Part shown: positions 35,913-44,897 of the stretch, in pieces
How positions within the stretch are numbered: position 1 is the first letter of the stretch
Layout: the number at the start of each line of letters is the position of its first letter
Source: Acidobacteriota bacterium
Lineage (GTDB): Bacteria; Acidobacteriota; Vicinamibacteria; Vicinamibacterales; UBA823
DNA length: 50,871 nucleotides
Direction: 5' to 3'
NCBI GenBank assembly: GCA_002730525.1
Contig: PCAK01000021.1
Location: 1-50,871, forward strand
Program-made: the position numbers and the translations under genes
Notes under the pieces: model-generated
Databases searched by the model: none
What the model was told of the DNA's origin: nothing
Seen by the model: only the letters and a program-made list of their open reading frames with translations

Positions 35913-36227
35913 CGACACCCAGTCGGCGCCGGGCGATCCGAGGCGAGGGGGCATCCAGTCAGCGGGCCGGCGCTGACCGTGAGGTCGAGGCCAGCGGCCG
36001 GGATCCGTTTGGCCCGGCGCGGCGTCTGACCTTACATCAGGTATTCGAATGATACTCAGTAGCGAACTCCAGCTCCGCACCAGGCCCTGCTGCATCTGTA
36101 GCTGATCTCTTGCCCGGTGCCTTCTGCACCGCGCGCAAGGGATCTTCCCCGAATTCCCCAATAGTTCTTCGTTGTGAGAACCGCCCGCCGGCGTCGGCCG
36201 CGTGGCGATTGCGTGAGGAGAGTCTCA
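35913..36227. other. intergenic region between fmdB and the DUF1684 gene
   Basis: About 315 bases with no convincing gene. The right part (36030-36190) is visibly richer in A and T than its surroundings. It contains the palindrome ATTCGAAT (36043-36050), nested in GTAT/ATAC arms, and a GGTGC/GCACC hairpin near 36115. This is the expected place for the DUF1684 promoter, but I find no pair of boxes with good spacing. A GAGGAG ribosome binding site precedes the ATG at 36228. Confidence 0.4.
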
Positions 36228-37119
36228 ATGAGTGTGCGTCCATCGTGGTTTCTCGTGGCGGCGGCCATCGTGGCCGTGAGCGTCGTGCCGCTTGGCGCCG
36301 CGGAGTACAAGGCGGAGATCGAGGCGTTCCGTGCCCAGCAGGAAGAGCGTCTACGTAGCGACACCGGCTGGCTCGCCATGGGCGGTCTGTTCTTCCTGGT
36401 CGAAGGCGATTATCGGTTTGGCGCGAGCACACTGAACGACTTCGTGCTGCCCGAGGCCTCGGCGCCGGCAGAGGTCGGGGTGTTCGAGTACCGCGACGGC
36501 GAGACGACCGTCCGCGCGCGGCCGGGCACCACGATCGCGGTCAATGGCGAGCAGGTCAACTCAACGGTGCTCACCCCGAGCCTGAGCGAGCGCGGCGCCG
36601 ACAAGGTGACGGTGGGCGACCTCGAGTTGTGGGTCCACATCAGCGGCGACCGCAGGGCGATCCGGATTCGCGACCCGAACAGCGAGATCCGCCGCTCGTT
36701 CACCGGTCGAAAGTGGTTTCCGGCGGATGAGAAGTTCCGCGTCGTCGTGCGGCACGAGCCGCTTGCCGCACCGGAGCCGATCGAGGTGCCCAACGTCCTC
36801 GGCGACATCGAGCGCTACACGGCAACTGCGTTCGCGCACTTCGAGATCGACGGTCAGGCATTACAGCTTGAAGGGCATCGGCAGTCGCGGTGGGAGGCTG
36901 TGGTTCATCTTCCGTGACCTGACGAGCGGGAAGGAAACCTACCCGGCGACGCGCTCCCTGACGTCTGAGGTGCTGGAGAACGGCGAGGTCGTCATCGACT
37001 TCAACAAGGCGGTGAACCCGCCCTGCGCGTTCAACCCGTACACTACCTGCCCGCTCCCGCTGCCCGAGAACCGGTTGAGCGTCAGGGTCGCCGCGGGTGA
37101 ACTGAAGTATCACGACTAG
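36228..37119 (+). pseudogene. exported DUF1684 protein, single-base frameshift
   Basis: DUF1684 proteins are exported or cytosolic proteins of unknown activity with a very conserved C-terminus. The first frame begins at the ATG at 36228 with a signal peptide (cleavage near LGAAEY) and reads LRSDTGWLAMGGLFFL and SFTGRKWFPADEKFRV. After GQALQLEG it ends early at 36917. The conserved remainder lies one frame over: RLWFIFRDLTSGKETYPATR, then VVIDFNKAVNPPCAFNPYTTC and PLPLPENRL, ending at 37119. Removing one C at about 36876 restores a protein of about 296 residues with all hallmarks. The lesion is therefore a single insertion in an otherwise well-kept gene. Confidence 0.83.
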
Positions 37120-37151
37120 GAGGGGGCAGGCCCATTCCTCGCCGAGGGTAG

Positions 37152-37265
37152 CGCGCCCCTTTAGAGGCGCGAACGGCGCGGCGGATGCCGCGCCTCGACA
37201 CACAGGGCAATCCTCGCGGATTGCCCGTTCGCGGGCCTGAAGGCCCGCGCCACCGAGAGGCCTCT
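37152..37265. repeat. array of five consecutive palindromic hairpins
   Basis: Five different inverted repeats stand side by side. They are 37152-37171 (CGCGCC with GGCGCG), 37175-37194 (GGCGCGGC, loop GGAT, GCCGCGCC), 37205-37226 (GGGCAATCC, loop TCGC, GGATTGCCC), 37230-37249 (CGCGGGCC, loop TGAA, GGCCCGCG) and 37256-37265 (AGAGGCCTCT). Stems two to four are perfect. The array lies between the convergent DUF1684 and aminotransferase genes. It could act as a bidirectional transcription stop, but multi-stem cassettes of this kind also occur as dispersed intergenic repeats. No ORF is present. Confidence 0.8.
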
Positions 37266-37282
37266 GTACGGCGGCCGATCCG

Positions 37283-38572
37283 CTAGACGCCGGTCGCCTT
37301 GTAGCGCTTGATCGCCGCCACGGTGCGGTCGATCTCCGAATGCAGATTGTAGAAGTGCGGCGAGATCCGCAGGCCGTTGCCGCGGCCCGTGACGCCGATC
37401 TGCTCGTTCTCGTACAACGCATTGAAGAGGCCGCGTCCATCGAGGCCGTCGATCGCGAAGACGACGACCGCCACCGACCGCGTCGAGTCCTGGCTGGTCG
37501 AGAGCGTCACGCCGTCGATGGCGCTCACCTGCTCCATGAGTGATTGAGCCAGCTCCTGCGAGCGGGCCTGGATCGTCTTCATGCCGATCCGCTGCTGGAA
37601 CTTGAGCGCCTCGCCGAAGGCGATGATCGCGGGCTCGTCGCGCTGGCCGAAGCTCTCGAGCTTCTGGGAGATGCCGACATCGCCGCGGCCGGCGCTGAAG
37701 ATCGTGCCCCAGATCTGGTCGTGTGCCCGCTCGTTGACGAAGAGCACACCGGTTTCCTTGGGGCCGCATGGCCACTTGTGGGCGCTGCCACTGTAGAAGT
37801 CGGGCTGCATGTCGCTCAGGTCGACGTCCATCAGGCCGAAGCTCTGCGCGCCATCGACCAACGACAGCACACCGCGGTCGCGTGCGACCCGGCAGATCTC
37901 CTTCGCGGGGAAGAGGTCACCGACGGTGTTGGTGTGATGGGTGATCGCCACCAGCTTCGTCCGGCCGGTGATGGACCGCCGGACCAGGTCGACGTAGTAG
38001 TCGGCGCCCGGATGCGGACTCACGACTTCGAGTTCGGTCACGGTGAAGCCGTAGCGCTTCGCCTTCTCCTTCCACGCCGTGTTGTTGCTCGGGTGGTTCT
38101 GGTTGAAGATGATGACCTCGTCGTCGGCCGTCAACTCGACGCCGCTCGAGACGAGGTTGTTGGCCTCGCTCGTGTTCCGCGTGATGACGATCTGTTCCGG
38201 CGTCGTGTGGAGGAACTCGGCCAGGAGCTTCCGCGTGTTGATCTTGCCGGCGCTCATCTTGCCGCGATTCTGGAACGACGCGTCCCGGTCGATGTCCTTG
38301 GTGTTCTCGTACATCGCCTCGATGACCGGCAGCGACGACGGGCACAGGTTGGCCGCGTTCATGACGCTGACGTCCATTGGCATCAGGAACTGTTCGCGTA
38401 CCGAGCGCCAGAACTCCTCGTCGGGCGCGGCCGGGGTCTGGGGCAACGGCGCCGGTCGCTCGAAGGCGAGTCCGGTTCGGCCGAGCAGAGCGGCCGAGCC
38501 GCCGGCGGCCAGAAGTCGGGCAAAGCTACGCCGGCTGATGCCGTTGCTATCAGGTCGTGCATGCGCGGTCAT
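37283..38572 (-). CDS. Tat-exported class V aminotransferase-fold PLP enzyme
   Basis: A 429-residue protein. The ATG at 38572 follows a GAAGGAGAT ribosome binding site and opens a twin-arginine signal (ISRRSFARLLAAGGSAALL, residues 12-30). The rest is a fold-type I PLP enzyme of the class V group (cysteine desulfurase/kynureninase/isopenicillin-epimerase-like). Visible motifs include TRNTSEANNLV, THHTNTVGDLFP, the LVDGAQSFGLMDVD aspartate segment and the PLP lysine K266 in SAHKWPCGPKETG. There is no conserved desulfurase active-site cysteine loop that I can recognise. The substrate is unknown. Folding with cofactor before export would explain the use of Tat. Confidence 0.87.
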   Translation of the reverse strand: MTAHARPDSNGISRRSFARLLAAGGSAALLGRTGLAFERPAPLPQTPAAPDEEFWRSVREQFLMPMDVSVMNAANLCPSSLPVIEAMYENTKDIDRDASFQNRGKMSAGKINTRKLLAEFLHTTPEQIVITRNTSEANNLVSSGVELTADDEVIIFNQNHPSNNTAWKEKAKRYGFTVTELEVVSPHPGADYYVDLVRRSITGRTKLVAITHHTNTVGDLFPAKEICRVARDRGVLSLVDGAQSFGLMDVDLSDMQPDFYSGSAHKWPCGPKETGVLFVNERAHDQIWGTIFSAGRGDVGISQKLESFGQRDEPAIIAFGEALKFQQRIGMKTIQARSQELAQSLMEQVSAIDGVTLSTSQDSTRSVAVVVFAIDGLDGRGLFNALYENEQIGVTGRGNGLRISPHFYNLHSEIDRTVAAIKRYKATGV

Positions 38573-38670
38573 GTCGATCTCCTTCGATCGTGAACATGGG
38601 TCGGGTACGGCCGACAGCATACACCCATTTGGTGGGCGCGTACCGCCCACTGGGTGGAGAGGGTAGGGGG

Positions 38671-39297
38671 TCAGCGACGGGTCGCTCGCCGGTGGCGGCC
38701 GGGCTTGGCGATCCCTTTCCAGACTGTATCGACGATCCGGCGGGCCCAAGTACGGGGCATCTTGTCGCCGGTGAGGTAGTGGGCGTAGAACGAGCCGATG
38801 AGCATGTTGACCGCTGCGTCGAGATCGGCTCCCGCGCGCAATGCGCCCCCGGCTTCGGCTGACTCGAGCACCTCCCGCAGCAGCAGGCGGCGCGGGTGCA
38901 CGACCCGTTCCCGGAAAAGCGTGATCAGTTCTGGCGTGTGGCGTTCCTCGACCATGACCGCGCCGATGATTGCCATGCCGTTCGGCCGGAACAACGTCTT
39001 CTGGAGGGCGGCGAGGATCGTCTTGAGATCGGAGGGGGCCGAGCCCGTGGAGGGGATGGGCTCGGCTCCCTGGAGCTCCGCCAGCGCCGCCGTGGCCAAG
39101 TCTGCCTTACTCGACCAGCGCCGGTACACCGTCGGCTTGGTCACGCCCGCTTCGCTCGCCACAGCATCCATCGACATCCGCGAGTAGCCGTCCTCGGCCA
39201 GCTGCCGGAGCGCGGCTTTCAGAATGGCCCGGTTGACGCCTGGGTCGCGTGGCCGGCCTGGCCCCGTGCTTCCTACGGTTTCGCTGGATGGAATCAT
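38671..39297 (-). CDS. TetR/AcrR-family transcriptional regulator
   Basis: A 208-residue repressor-type protein. The N-terminal HTH spans about residues 22-66 (AILKAALRQLAEDGYSRMS, then VASEAGVTKPTVYRRW), and the C-terminal ligand-binding domain resembles the TetR_C group with a GSFYAHYLTGD segment. It lies 98 bases upstream of the aminotransferase on the same strand. The palindrome 30 bases before its start is a probable self-operator. It may also control the preceding M24/amidohydrolase genes or the aminotransferase. The inducer is unknown. Confidence 0.9.
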   Translation of the reverse strand: MIPSSETVGSTGPGRPRDPGVNRAILKAALRQLAEDGYSRMSMDAVASEAGVTKPTVYRRWSSKADLATAALAELQGAEPIPSTGSAPSDLKTILAALQKTLFRPNGMAIIGAVMVEERHTPELITLFRERVVHPRRLLLREVLESAEAGGALRAGADLDAAVNMLIGSFYAHYLTGDKMPRTWARRIVDTVWKGIAKPGRHRRATRR

Positions 39298-39326
39298 TCG
39301 GTCGCCGTCTCCTGACTGAGTGCTCT

Positions 39327-39347
39327 GGTATAATTACTATACCGTAT
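39327..39347. promoter_or_regulatory. probable TetR operator and promoter
   Basis: A perfect inverted repeat GGTATA-ATTAC-TATACC (39327-39343) is extended by ATACCGTAT (39339-39347), itself a palindrome. On the minus strand the same stretch contains TATAGT and TATACC, usable as -10 boxes, with TTTACG upstream. An AT-rich palindrome in the promoter of a tetR gene is the usual autoregulatory site of this family. Confidence 0.65.
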
Positions 39348-39399
39348 CGTAAAGGAACTAGCCGCGAGATGCAAGGAGAAAATCGACCGGCCGGCCGAC

Positions 39400-40716
39400 C
39401 TAGCGGATCAGCAGGATCCGTTCGTTGGCGGGGTAGAGCCACTCGACGCCGCGGACGGTGAGCACGGCGTCGTCCTCGAGCGGGATCCGCACCTTCGCAT
39501 CGCCCCATTCCGGGACGGCGGTGTAGGCGAACAGCTCGATCGAGAGCAGGTTGGTCGGGCGCAGGGTGTATTCGATCCGCACCGGGTTGAAGAACGCAAT
39601 CGACGGGCCGATGCCGTGGCCGGAGTTGCCAACCGAGTGCGACCCGACGACGACATCGGTGATGGCTGGGTCGTCGCTCGGCTGGTTGAAGGCGATCTTC
39701 TGAAACCCGGCCGCTGCCAGGGCGGTGTAGATCTCCTGTTCGGCCTGCGCGGCGGAGATGCCAGGTCGGATCGTCTCGGTGATGATGGCGCGCGCCTCCC
39801 GGCCCTTGTCGAAGGCGTGCTGGAAACTGGCCGGCGCATCGGATTCGCCCTCCTCGAGCACATAGGCAATCCGCTTCATGTCGGTGTACATGTTCAGGTA
39901 GCCGACGCCCCAATCGATCATCAGCAGGTCGCCCCGCCGGATGATCCGGCGATTCGATGTCGCGGCGATGCCGTCCGGGCCGGTGACGTAGACCGACGGC
40001 ATGCCAAACGACGTGTCGAGGCCGCGTGCGAGGAGCTGATCGAGCATCCACCACGCGACATCCTCGAGCATCGTGACGTTCGGCGTGATGACCTCGTTCG
40101 AGAATGCCCGCTCGGCGATCTCGCGGGAGATCTCACCGGCCTCGGCGAACGCCGCGATTTCGGTCGTCGTGCGGCGCGACCGGAAATCGGAGACGAGCTT
40201 CTCGGCCGAGACGAGGCGGGCGGCGTACGGCTCGCCCAGGGTTTCGACGAGTTGCTGGTGGCCGGTATATGTCAGGTTGTCGACTGGGCCGATCGCCCGT
40301 GACGTGTTGATCCCGATCCGCTGGGGGTCACGCTCGCGCACGAATTCGGCCAGCCGGTCGGCCGACTCGAAGAGGTCGTAGGCGCCCGACTCGCGGATCC
40401 GATAGCCGTTGATGCCGAGGGCCGCCCGCTCGATCCGGTCGCCGCCCCGGTCGGTGAAGACGTAGTAGCCGGTGCCGCCGGCATAGCCTTGGCCGAAGTC
40501 GAGCCAGAGCGTCCCGTAGTTGGCCTCGCGGATCATCGTGATCCACATGTCGATCCGGTTCTCCCGCATCGCCTCGGGGAGAACCTGGTCGAACTTCTCG
40601 CGACGGATCTGGTTCAGCCGCTCCCACCGGCGCCGTGCCTCCTGCGCCTCGGCGGGGAAGTCTCCCCATCCGAGGAGGACGACGAGACAGGCCGCGATGA
40701 TCTTGATACTGCGCAC
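39400..40716 (-). CDS. exported M24-family (Xaa-Pro peptidase-like) protein
   Basis: A 438-residue protein. The GTG at 40716 is chosen over an ATG 30 bases upstream: it starts one base after the upstream stop codon and directly opens a signal peptide (IKIIAACLVVLLGW, cleavage near AEAQ). An N-terminal creatinase-type domain is followed by the pita-bread M24 domain. Metal ligands are visible as the two aspartates in LMIDWGVGYLNMYTDMK, the histidine in SVGNSGHGIGPS, the glutamate in LLSIELFAYT and the one in VRGVEWLYP. It is the second gene of an operon with the triple-amidohydrolase protein, suggesting joint degradation of peptides in the periplasm. Confidence 0.87.
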   Translation of the reverse strand: MRSIKIIAACLVVLLGWGDFPAEAQEARRRWERLNQIRREKFDQVLPEAMRENRIDMWITMIREANYGTLWLDFGQGYAGGTGYYVFTDRGGDRIERAALGINGYRIRESGAYDLFESADRLAEFVRERDPQRIGINTSRAIGPVDNLTYTGHQQLVETLGEPYAARLVSAEKLVSDFRSRRTTTEIAAFAEAGEISREIAERAFSNEVITPNVTMLEDVAWWMLDQLLARGLDTSFGMPSVYVTGPDGIAATSNRRIIRRGDLLMIDWGVGYLNMYTDMKRIAYVLEEGESDAPASFQHAFDKGREARAIITETIRPGISAAQAEQEIYTALAAAGFQKIAFNQPSDDPAITDVVVGSHSVGNSGHGIGPSIAFFNPVRIEYTLRPTNLLSIELFAYTAVPEWGDAKVRIPLEDDAVLTVRGVEWLYPANERILLIR

Positions 40717-40717
40717 T

Positions 40718-43700
40718 TTACTGCTGCGGCCGGGGCCGTCCGCCATACTGCTCCCAGAGGCGCGTGTGGTGCGTCTCGAGACTGACTTCCTGGCCGCGGA
40801 TGAGCACGTGTTTCACCTGCGTCGGAATGTCGAGCAGGTCCCCTTCCGAGACGACGAGGTTCGCGATCATCCCTTCCTCGACCGAGCCGTAGAGGTCGCC
40901 GATGCCCAGGAGCTCGGCCGCGCCGCGCGTCAGGGCATGCCAGGCGGCGTCGCGTGGCAGGCCGAAGGCGACACCGAGCGCGGCGTGGTCCGGCAGGTTG
41001 CGCGCCGCGGAGGCGCCGCCGGTCCGGAAGGCGAACTGGACCCCGGCGTCGTGCAGCAGCTTCGCCGTGACGAAGATGGAGTCGTAGGGATCTCCGTCGG
41101 CCGGCTGGGCCTGAATCGGGCCCAGGATCACCGGCACGCCGGCTTCGGCGATCTCGTCGACCACCTTCCAGACGTCGCGCGTCCCGGCCAGAATCCCCCG
41201 AAGCTGGAACTCCTCGAGGAACGCCAACGCCGCCTTGATGCCGTCCTCGGTCGACGCCTCGAGAACGACCGGCAGTTCACCCATGACCACCGGCACGAGG
41301 GCATCCAGCGTGTAGGTCTGCTCGGTCGGCGCGATCATGCCCGCGGCCAGTGCGCCGGCGTGCGCGCGCGCCCGGTGCATCCAGTCGCGCAGCGTCGCGA
41401 GCTGCTCATCCACGGCGTCCTGGGTCGAAGGACCTCCGCCGCCGCCGCCGGGACCGCCGCCACCGCCCCCGATCTCGGGGAAGTTGATATGCATCGCCAG
41501 TGGGCTGCGTGCGACCACCTCCGGACCGGTCCAGCCCGCCATGTCGATGAGGGCGCTCTGGCCCTGGATGAGGCCGCCCGCGGGCGCGGCGATCGCGGTG
41601 GTGACGCCGTTGGCGCGCGCGATCGGGATCATCTCGGAGTCGGGATGGATCGCCACCGAGGCCTTCACGTGGCTGTTGATCTCCTCGATCTCCCTCGTGT
41701 CGTTCGTCTCACTCACGGCGCCGATCTCGGAGAGCCCGACCGAGGTGCCGGCGTTGATCATTCCCGGCGATACCGTCATGCCCGCGGCGTCGATGACCTG
41801 CGCATCATCGGGCACGCGGACGTCCTCACCGACGGCGGTGATCCGACCGCCCTGGATGATGATCGTCCCGCGCTCGATTGGCGCGCCCGTCATCGTGAGG
41901 ATCCGCCCGCCCACGATGGCGATTGGCGTCGTGTCGTCGGTCAGCATCGGCTCGGCGACGTCGCCGTAGCTCGCCGGCATCAGCTCGGCGCGGACGGCGG
42001 GGGGCAGCGTGGGCGGCGTCCAGTCGGCGATCCGGGCGTTCGGGCTGTCGACGTCCTGCTGAATGCCGCCCTCACCACCACCGGCCGGCGCCTCTGGCGT
42101 CAGCGTCGACAGGGCATCTTCGGTCGTTTCGACCTGGCTGCGGTCGAAGTAGATCTGGCCCTCGATGAGGGTGTACTGGACGCGCGTATTGCCCACGAAC
42201 GGATGCGCCGTGAAGATGGCGAGGTCACCGTCCTTCCCGACCTCGATCGAGCCGACGCGATCGTCGATGCCGAAGTGATTCGCGGCGTTCAGGGTGACCA
42301 ACTGGAGCGCCTCCTGCTCGGGCCCCCCGCCGTACTTCACCGCCTTGGCCGCTTCTATGTACAACCGGCGCACGCGCTCGTCCGAGTCGGAGTTCACCGA
42401 CACGGTCACGCCGCGCTCGTGCATGATCGCCATGTTGTAGGGGATGGCGTCCCACGCCTCCATCTTGTAGCCCCAGAAGTCGGTGAACGTCGACGCGCCG
42501 GCCCCGTGGGTGGCGATCTCGTCGGCCACCTTGTACCCTTCGAGGACGTGCTGCAGCGTCTTGATCCGGAATCCGAAATCCTCTGCAACCCGCAGTAGCA
42601 TCAGGATCTCGTCGGCGCGGTACGAGTGGGCGTGGACCTGGATCTCGCCCGAGACGATCTCGGACAGCGCTTCGAGCCGCAGATCGCGCCGCGGGGCCAG
42701 CGGGTCGCCGCCGCGCGCCCGCGCCCCTTCGTACTCGTCCCATTCGGCCTGGTACTCGCGCGCATCGGCGAAGCTCTTCCGGAGGAGGAACTCCACCCCC
42801 ATGCGGGTACCGGGATACCGCCGATCGACGCCCGGCGTGGCCGGGCGGCTGGCGCGCGTCGGATTCTCGCCGAGCGCGAACTTCACGCCGCGGGCGACGT
42901 CGTCGAACAGCAGTTCATCGGCCGACTTGCCCCAGCGCATCTTCAGAATTGCGTTCTGCCCACCGATCGCGTTCGCCGAGCCGTGCAAGACGTTGATCGT
43001 CGTCACGCCGCCCGCCAGCGCCCTGAAGATCGCATCGTCGCGATGGTTGATCACATCGATGATCCGGACCTCCGGCGTCACCGAGTTGACGCCCTCGTTG
43101 CCGCCGCCCTCGATCGACATGTGCGAGTGGGCGTCGAGCAGGCCGGGCGTGACCCACATGCCGGTCGCGTCGATCTCACGCGCGCCGGCGGGGATGACGA
43201 CCTGGGCATCGGGTCCGACGGCGGTGATCGTGCCGTTCTCGATCAGGACGGTGCCGTTCGAGATCGTGCCGTTCGCGGCCGTCATGATCGTGCCGTGGCG
43301 GACCGCCGTGGCCGGGACCTCGCCGCCGAGCGGACCGTAGGGGGCGCGCCGCTCCAACTCGGCGCGGCTGGGCGCCTCGGCATCGTCGTCGTCGGCGTCG
43401 TCTTCTTCTTCGTCGTCCGCGCTGGCTTGCCTGCCTCCGCGCGCGCCGTCGTCGTCTGCGTCGTAGCGGGCGCCGTCGACCCAGACCGCCTTCACGCGGG
43501 CCTCGGCGTCGAAGATCTCGCCTTCGACCGCGACGACGTTCGCCGCCTTGCCGACCTCGAGTGAGCCCAGCACGTCGTCCACGCCCAGGATCTCAGCCGG
43601 CGCGATCGTCAGCGCGCGCAGCGCGCCGTCGCGTGACAGGCCGGCGCCGACGGCGGTACGGAAGTTGTCGAGATAGTCAGCGGGATCGTCCAGGCCGGCG

Positions 43701-44776
43701 CCGGTGAACGCGACGGTGACCCCCGCCGCGTGCAGGCGGCCGGCGTTCGCCGCCGCGTCGGCGACATCCTCGGTGGTGGGATCGTCGACCGGGCTGGTGG
43801 CGAGGCCGCCGCCGAAGCCGACCGGGCCGCTGCGCGGCCGGAGGTCGAGCGAGACCAGCACGGGCTGATCGGCGGCGCGCAACGCGTCGGCGGCGCGCCA
43901 TCCCTCGACGGCGCCGCTGACGATCATGTCGAGTCCCAACTCGTCCGCGAGCTTCAGGGCGCGGCGGATCTCGTTCTCGGTCCAGGCGGTGAAGACGACC
44001 GGCTGGGCGCCACCGGCGGAGTTCTGCAGCGCCTCGAGCCCTTCGTCGTAGGCGGGGCGATCCGTCGAGGCCGGCTGCTCGCGATACCATGTCCACGCGG
44101 CGTCGTACCACTGCGCGTCGAGGTAGTGCTGGCGGATCGATGCCATCGTGCCCATCAGCGTGCCGGGGTACTCGCCGCGCAGCCGCTGGAAGCCGAGGTG
44201 CTGCGCCCACTGGCCGCGCACGACCTGATCGGTCAGGAGGCCGTCGCGCAGGGTGACGATAGTGCTCTGACCCTTGAAGACACCGAACGGCGGCGCGATC
44301 GCGGCGGCCGTGATCCCGGCGTTGCGGGCTGCCTGCAGGGCGTCGCGGTCGGCGGTGTAGGACGACACGGCCTCGAGCTGCGGCGTGAGGCCTGGCGTCG
44401 GCTCGCCGGCACGCTGGCGGGCCTGAATGGCGCGGGCCCGGGCCGCGTTGTCCTGGGGCAGCGTAGGCGGATCGGGCATGCCGAGCGCCGAGTGGGCATC
44501 CACGAATCCCGGATACAGCGTCCAGCCATCGGCGTCCATCACGATGGCGTCACCCGGGGGGTCGACGTTCGCGCCGATCGCGGCGATCTTGCCGTCGCGC
44601 AGGACGAGCGTTCCCGACGGGATCGGTCGAGAACTTACCGGCACGATGCGGGCGTTGACCAGCGCGTAGGTCGGGACGTCCGGCGCGGCCTTGACGCGCG
44701 CGGTCTGGCCGATCGCGATCGGCAGTGCCAGCAGGACGAGGGCGACGAACAGTCGCAGCGTGGTTCGACGGGCCAT
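40718..44776 (-). CDS. giant exported amidohydrolase with three tandem amidohydrolase-type modules
   Basis: A 1352-residue protein starting at the ATG at 44776 (GGAGG upstream) with a signal peptide (RLFVALVLLALPIAIG). Module 1 (about 30-445) has PGFVDAHSALG, where HxH is reduced to one histidine. An acidic Asp/Glu linker lies near 455-475. Module 2 (about 485-930) has the intact metal site: LLDAHSHM near residue 549, then VHAHSYRADE, LQHVLEGYK and VNSDSDE. Module 3 (about 945-1345) has PGMINAGTSVG, with the HxH lost. The middle module is likely the active hydrolase, perhaps an imidazolonepropionase- or dipeptidase-like enzyme. The gene is coupled to the M24 peptidase gene. Confidence 0.9.
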   Translation of the reverse strand: MARRTTLRLFVALVLLALPIAIGQTARVKAAPDVPTYALVNARIVPVSSRPIPSGTLVLRDGKIAAIGANVDPPGDAIVMDADGWTLYPGFVDAHSALGMPDPPTLPQDNAARARAIQARQRAGEPTPGLTPQLEAVSSYTADRDALQAARNAGITAAAIAPPFGVFKGQSTIVTLRDGLLTDQVVRGQWAQHLGFQRLRGEYPGTLMGTMASIRQHYLDAQWYDAAWTWYREQPASTDRPAYDEGLEALQNSAGGAQPVVFTAWTENEIRRALKLADELGLDMIVSGAVEGWRAADALRAADQPVLVSLDLRPRSGPVGFGGGLATSPVDDPTTEDVADAAANAGRLHAAGVTVAFTGAGLDDPADYLDNFRTAVGAGLSRDGALRALTIAPAEILGVDDVLGSLEVGKAANVVAVEGEIFDAEARVKAVWVDGARYDADDDGARGGRQASADDEEEDDADDDDAEAPSRAELERRAPYGPLGGEVPATAVRHGTIMTAANGTISNGTVLIENGTITAVGPDAQVVIPAGAREIDATGMWVTPGLLDAHSHMSIEGGGNEGVNSVTPEVRIIDVINHRDDAIFRALAGGVTTINVLHGSANAIGGQNAILKMRWGKSADELLFDDVARGVKFALGENPTRASRPATPGVDRRYPGTRMGVEFLLRKSFADAREYQAEWDEYEGARARGGDPLAPRRDLRLEALSEIVSGEIQVHAHSYRADEILMLLRVAEDFGFRIKTLQHVLEGYKVADEIATHGAGASTFTDFWGYKMEAWDAIPYNMAIMHERGVTVSVNSDSDERVRRLYIEAAKAVKYGGGPEQEALQLVTLNAANHFGIDDRVGSIEVGKDGDLAIFTAHPFVGNTRVQYTLIEGQIYFDRSQVETTEDALSTLTPEAPAGGGEGGIQQDVDSPNARIADWTPPTLPPAVRAELMPASYGDVAEPMLTDDTTPIAIVGGRILTMTGAPIERGTIIIQGGRITAVGEDVRVPDDAQVIDAAGMTVSPGMINAGTSVGLSEIGAVSETNDTREIEEINSHVKASVAIHPDSEMIPIARANGVTTAIAAPAGGLIQGQSALIDMAGWTGPEVVARSPLAMHINFPEIGGGGGGPGGGGGGPSTQDAVDEQLATLRDWMHRARAHAGALAAGMIAPTEQTYTLDALVPVVMGELPVVLEASTEDGIKAALAFLEEFQLRGILAGTRDVWKVVDEIAEAGVPVILGPIQAQPADGDPYDSIFVTAKLLHDAGVQFAFRTGGASAARNLPDHAALGVAFGLPRDAAWHALTRGAAELLGIGDLYGSVEEGMIANLVVSEGDLLDIPTQVKHVLIRGQEVSLETHHTRLWEQYGGRPRPQQ

Positions 44777-44827
44777 CAGACAACCTCCAGGGCGGCCGAC
44801 GCGGCCGCCGAACAAGACGGGGCCAGG

Positions 44828-44833
44828 ATTATA
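44828..44833 (-). promoter_or_regulatory. -10 box of the amidohydrolase-M24 operon
   Basis: A perfect TATAAT on the minus strand with a predicted leader of about 45 bases containing a GGAGG site. No good -35 box lies at the right distance. Confidence 0.5.
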
Positions 44834-44881
44834 GCAGCACCCGACCTCCATCCACGCTGGCCGAACCCAGCGGAAAACGCA

Positions 44882-44887
44882 TAGGAT
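44882..44887 (+). promoter_or_regulatory. possible -10 box for the Asp-box protein gene
   Basis: TAGGAT lies 10 bases before the GTG start at 44898. It is a weak match but fits the short-leader pattern seen at other genes in the window. Confidence 0.28.
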
Positions 44888-44897
44888 CGACCGGATC

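Noticed and set aside
35838-36161. A 107-codon minus-strand frame before fmdB
   Set aside because: No recognisable motif, overlaps the fmdB promoter and start, and has an atypical composition.
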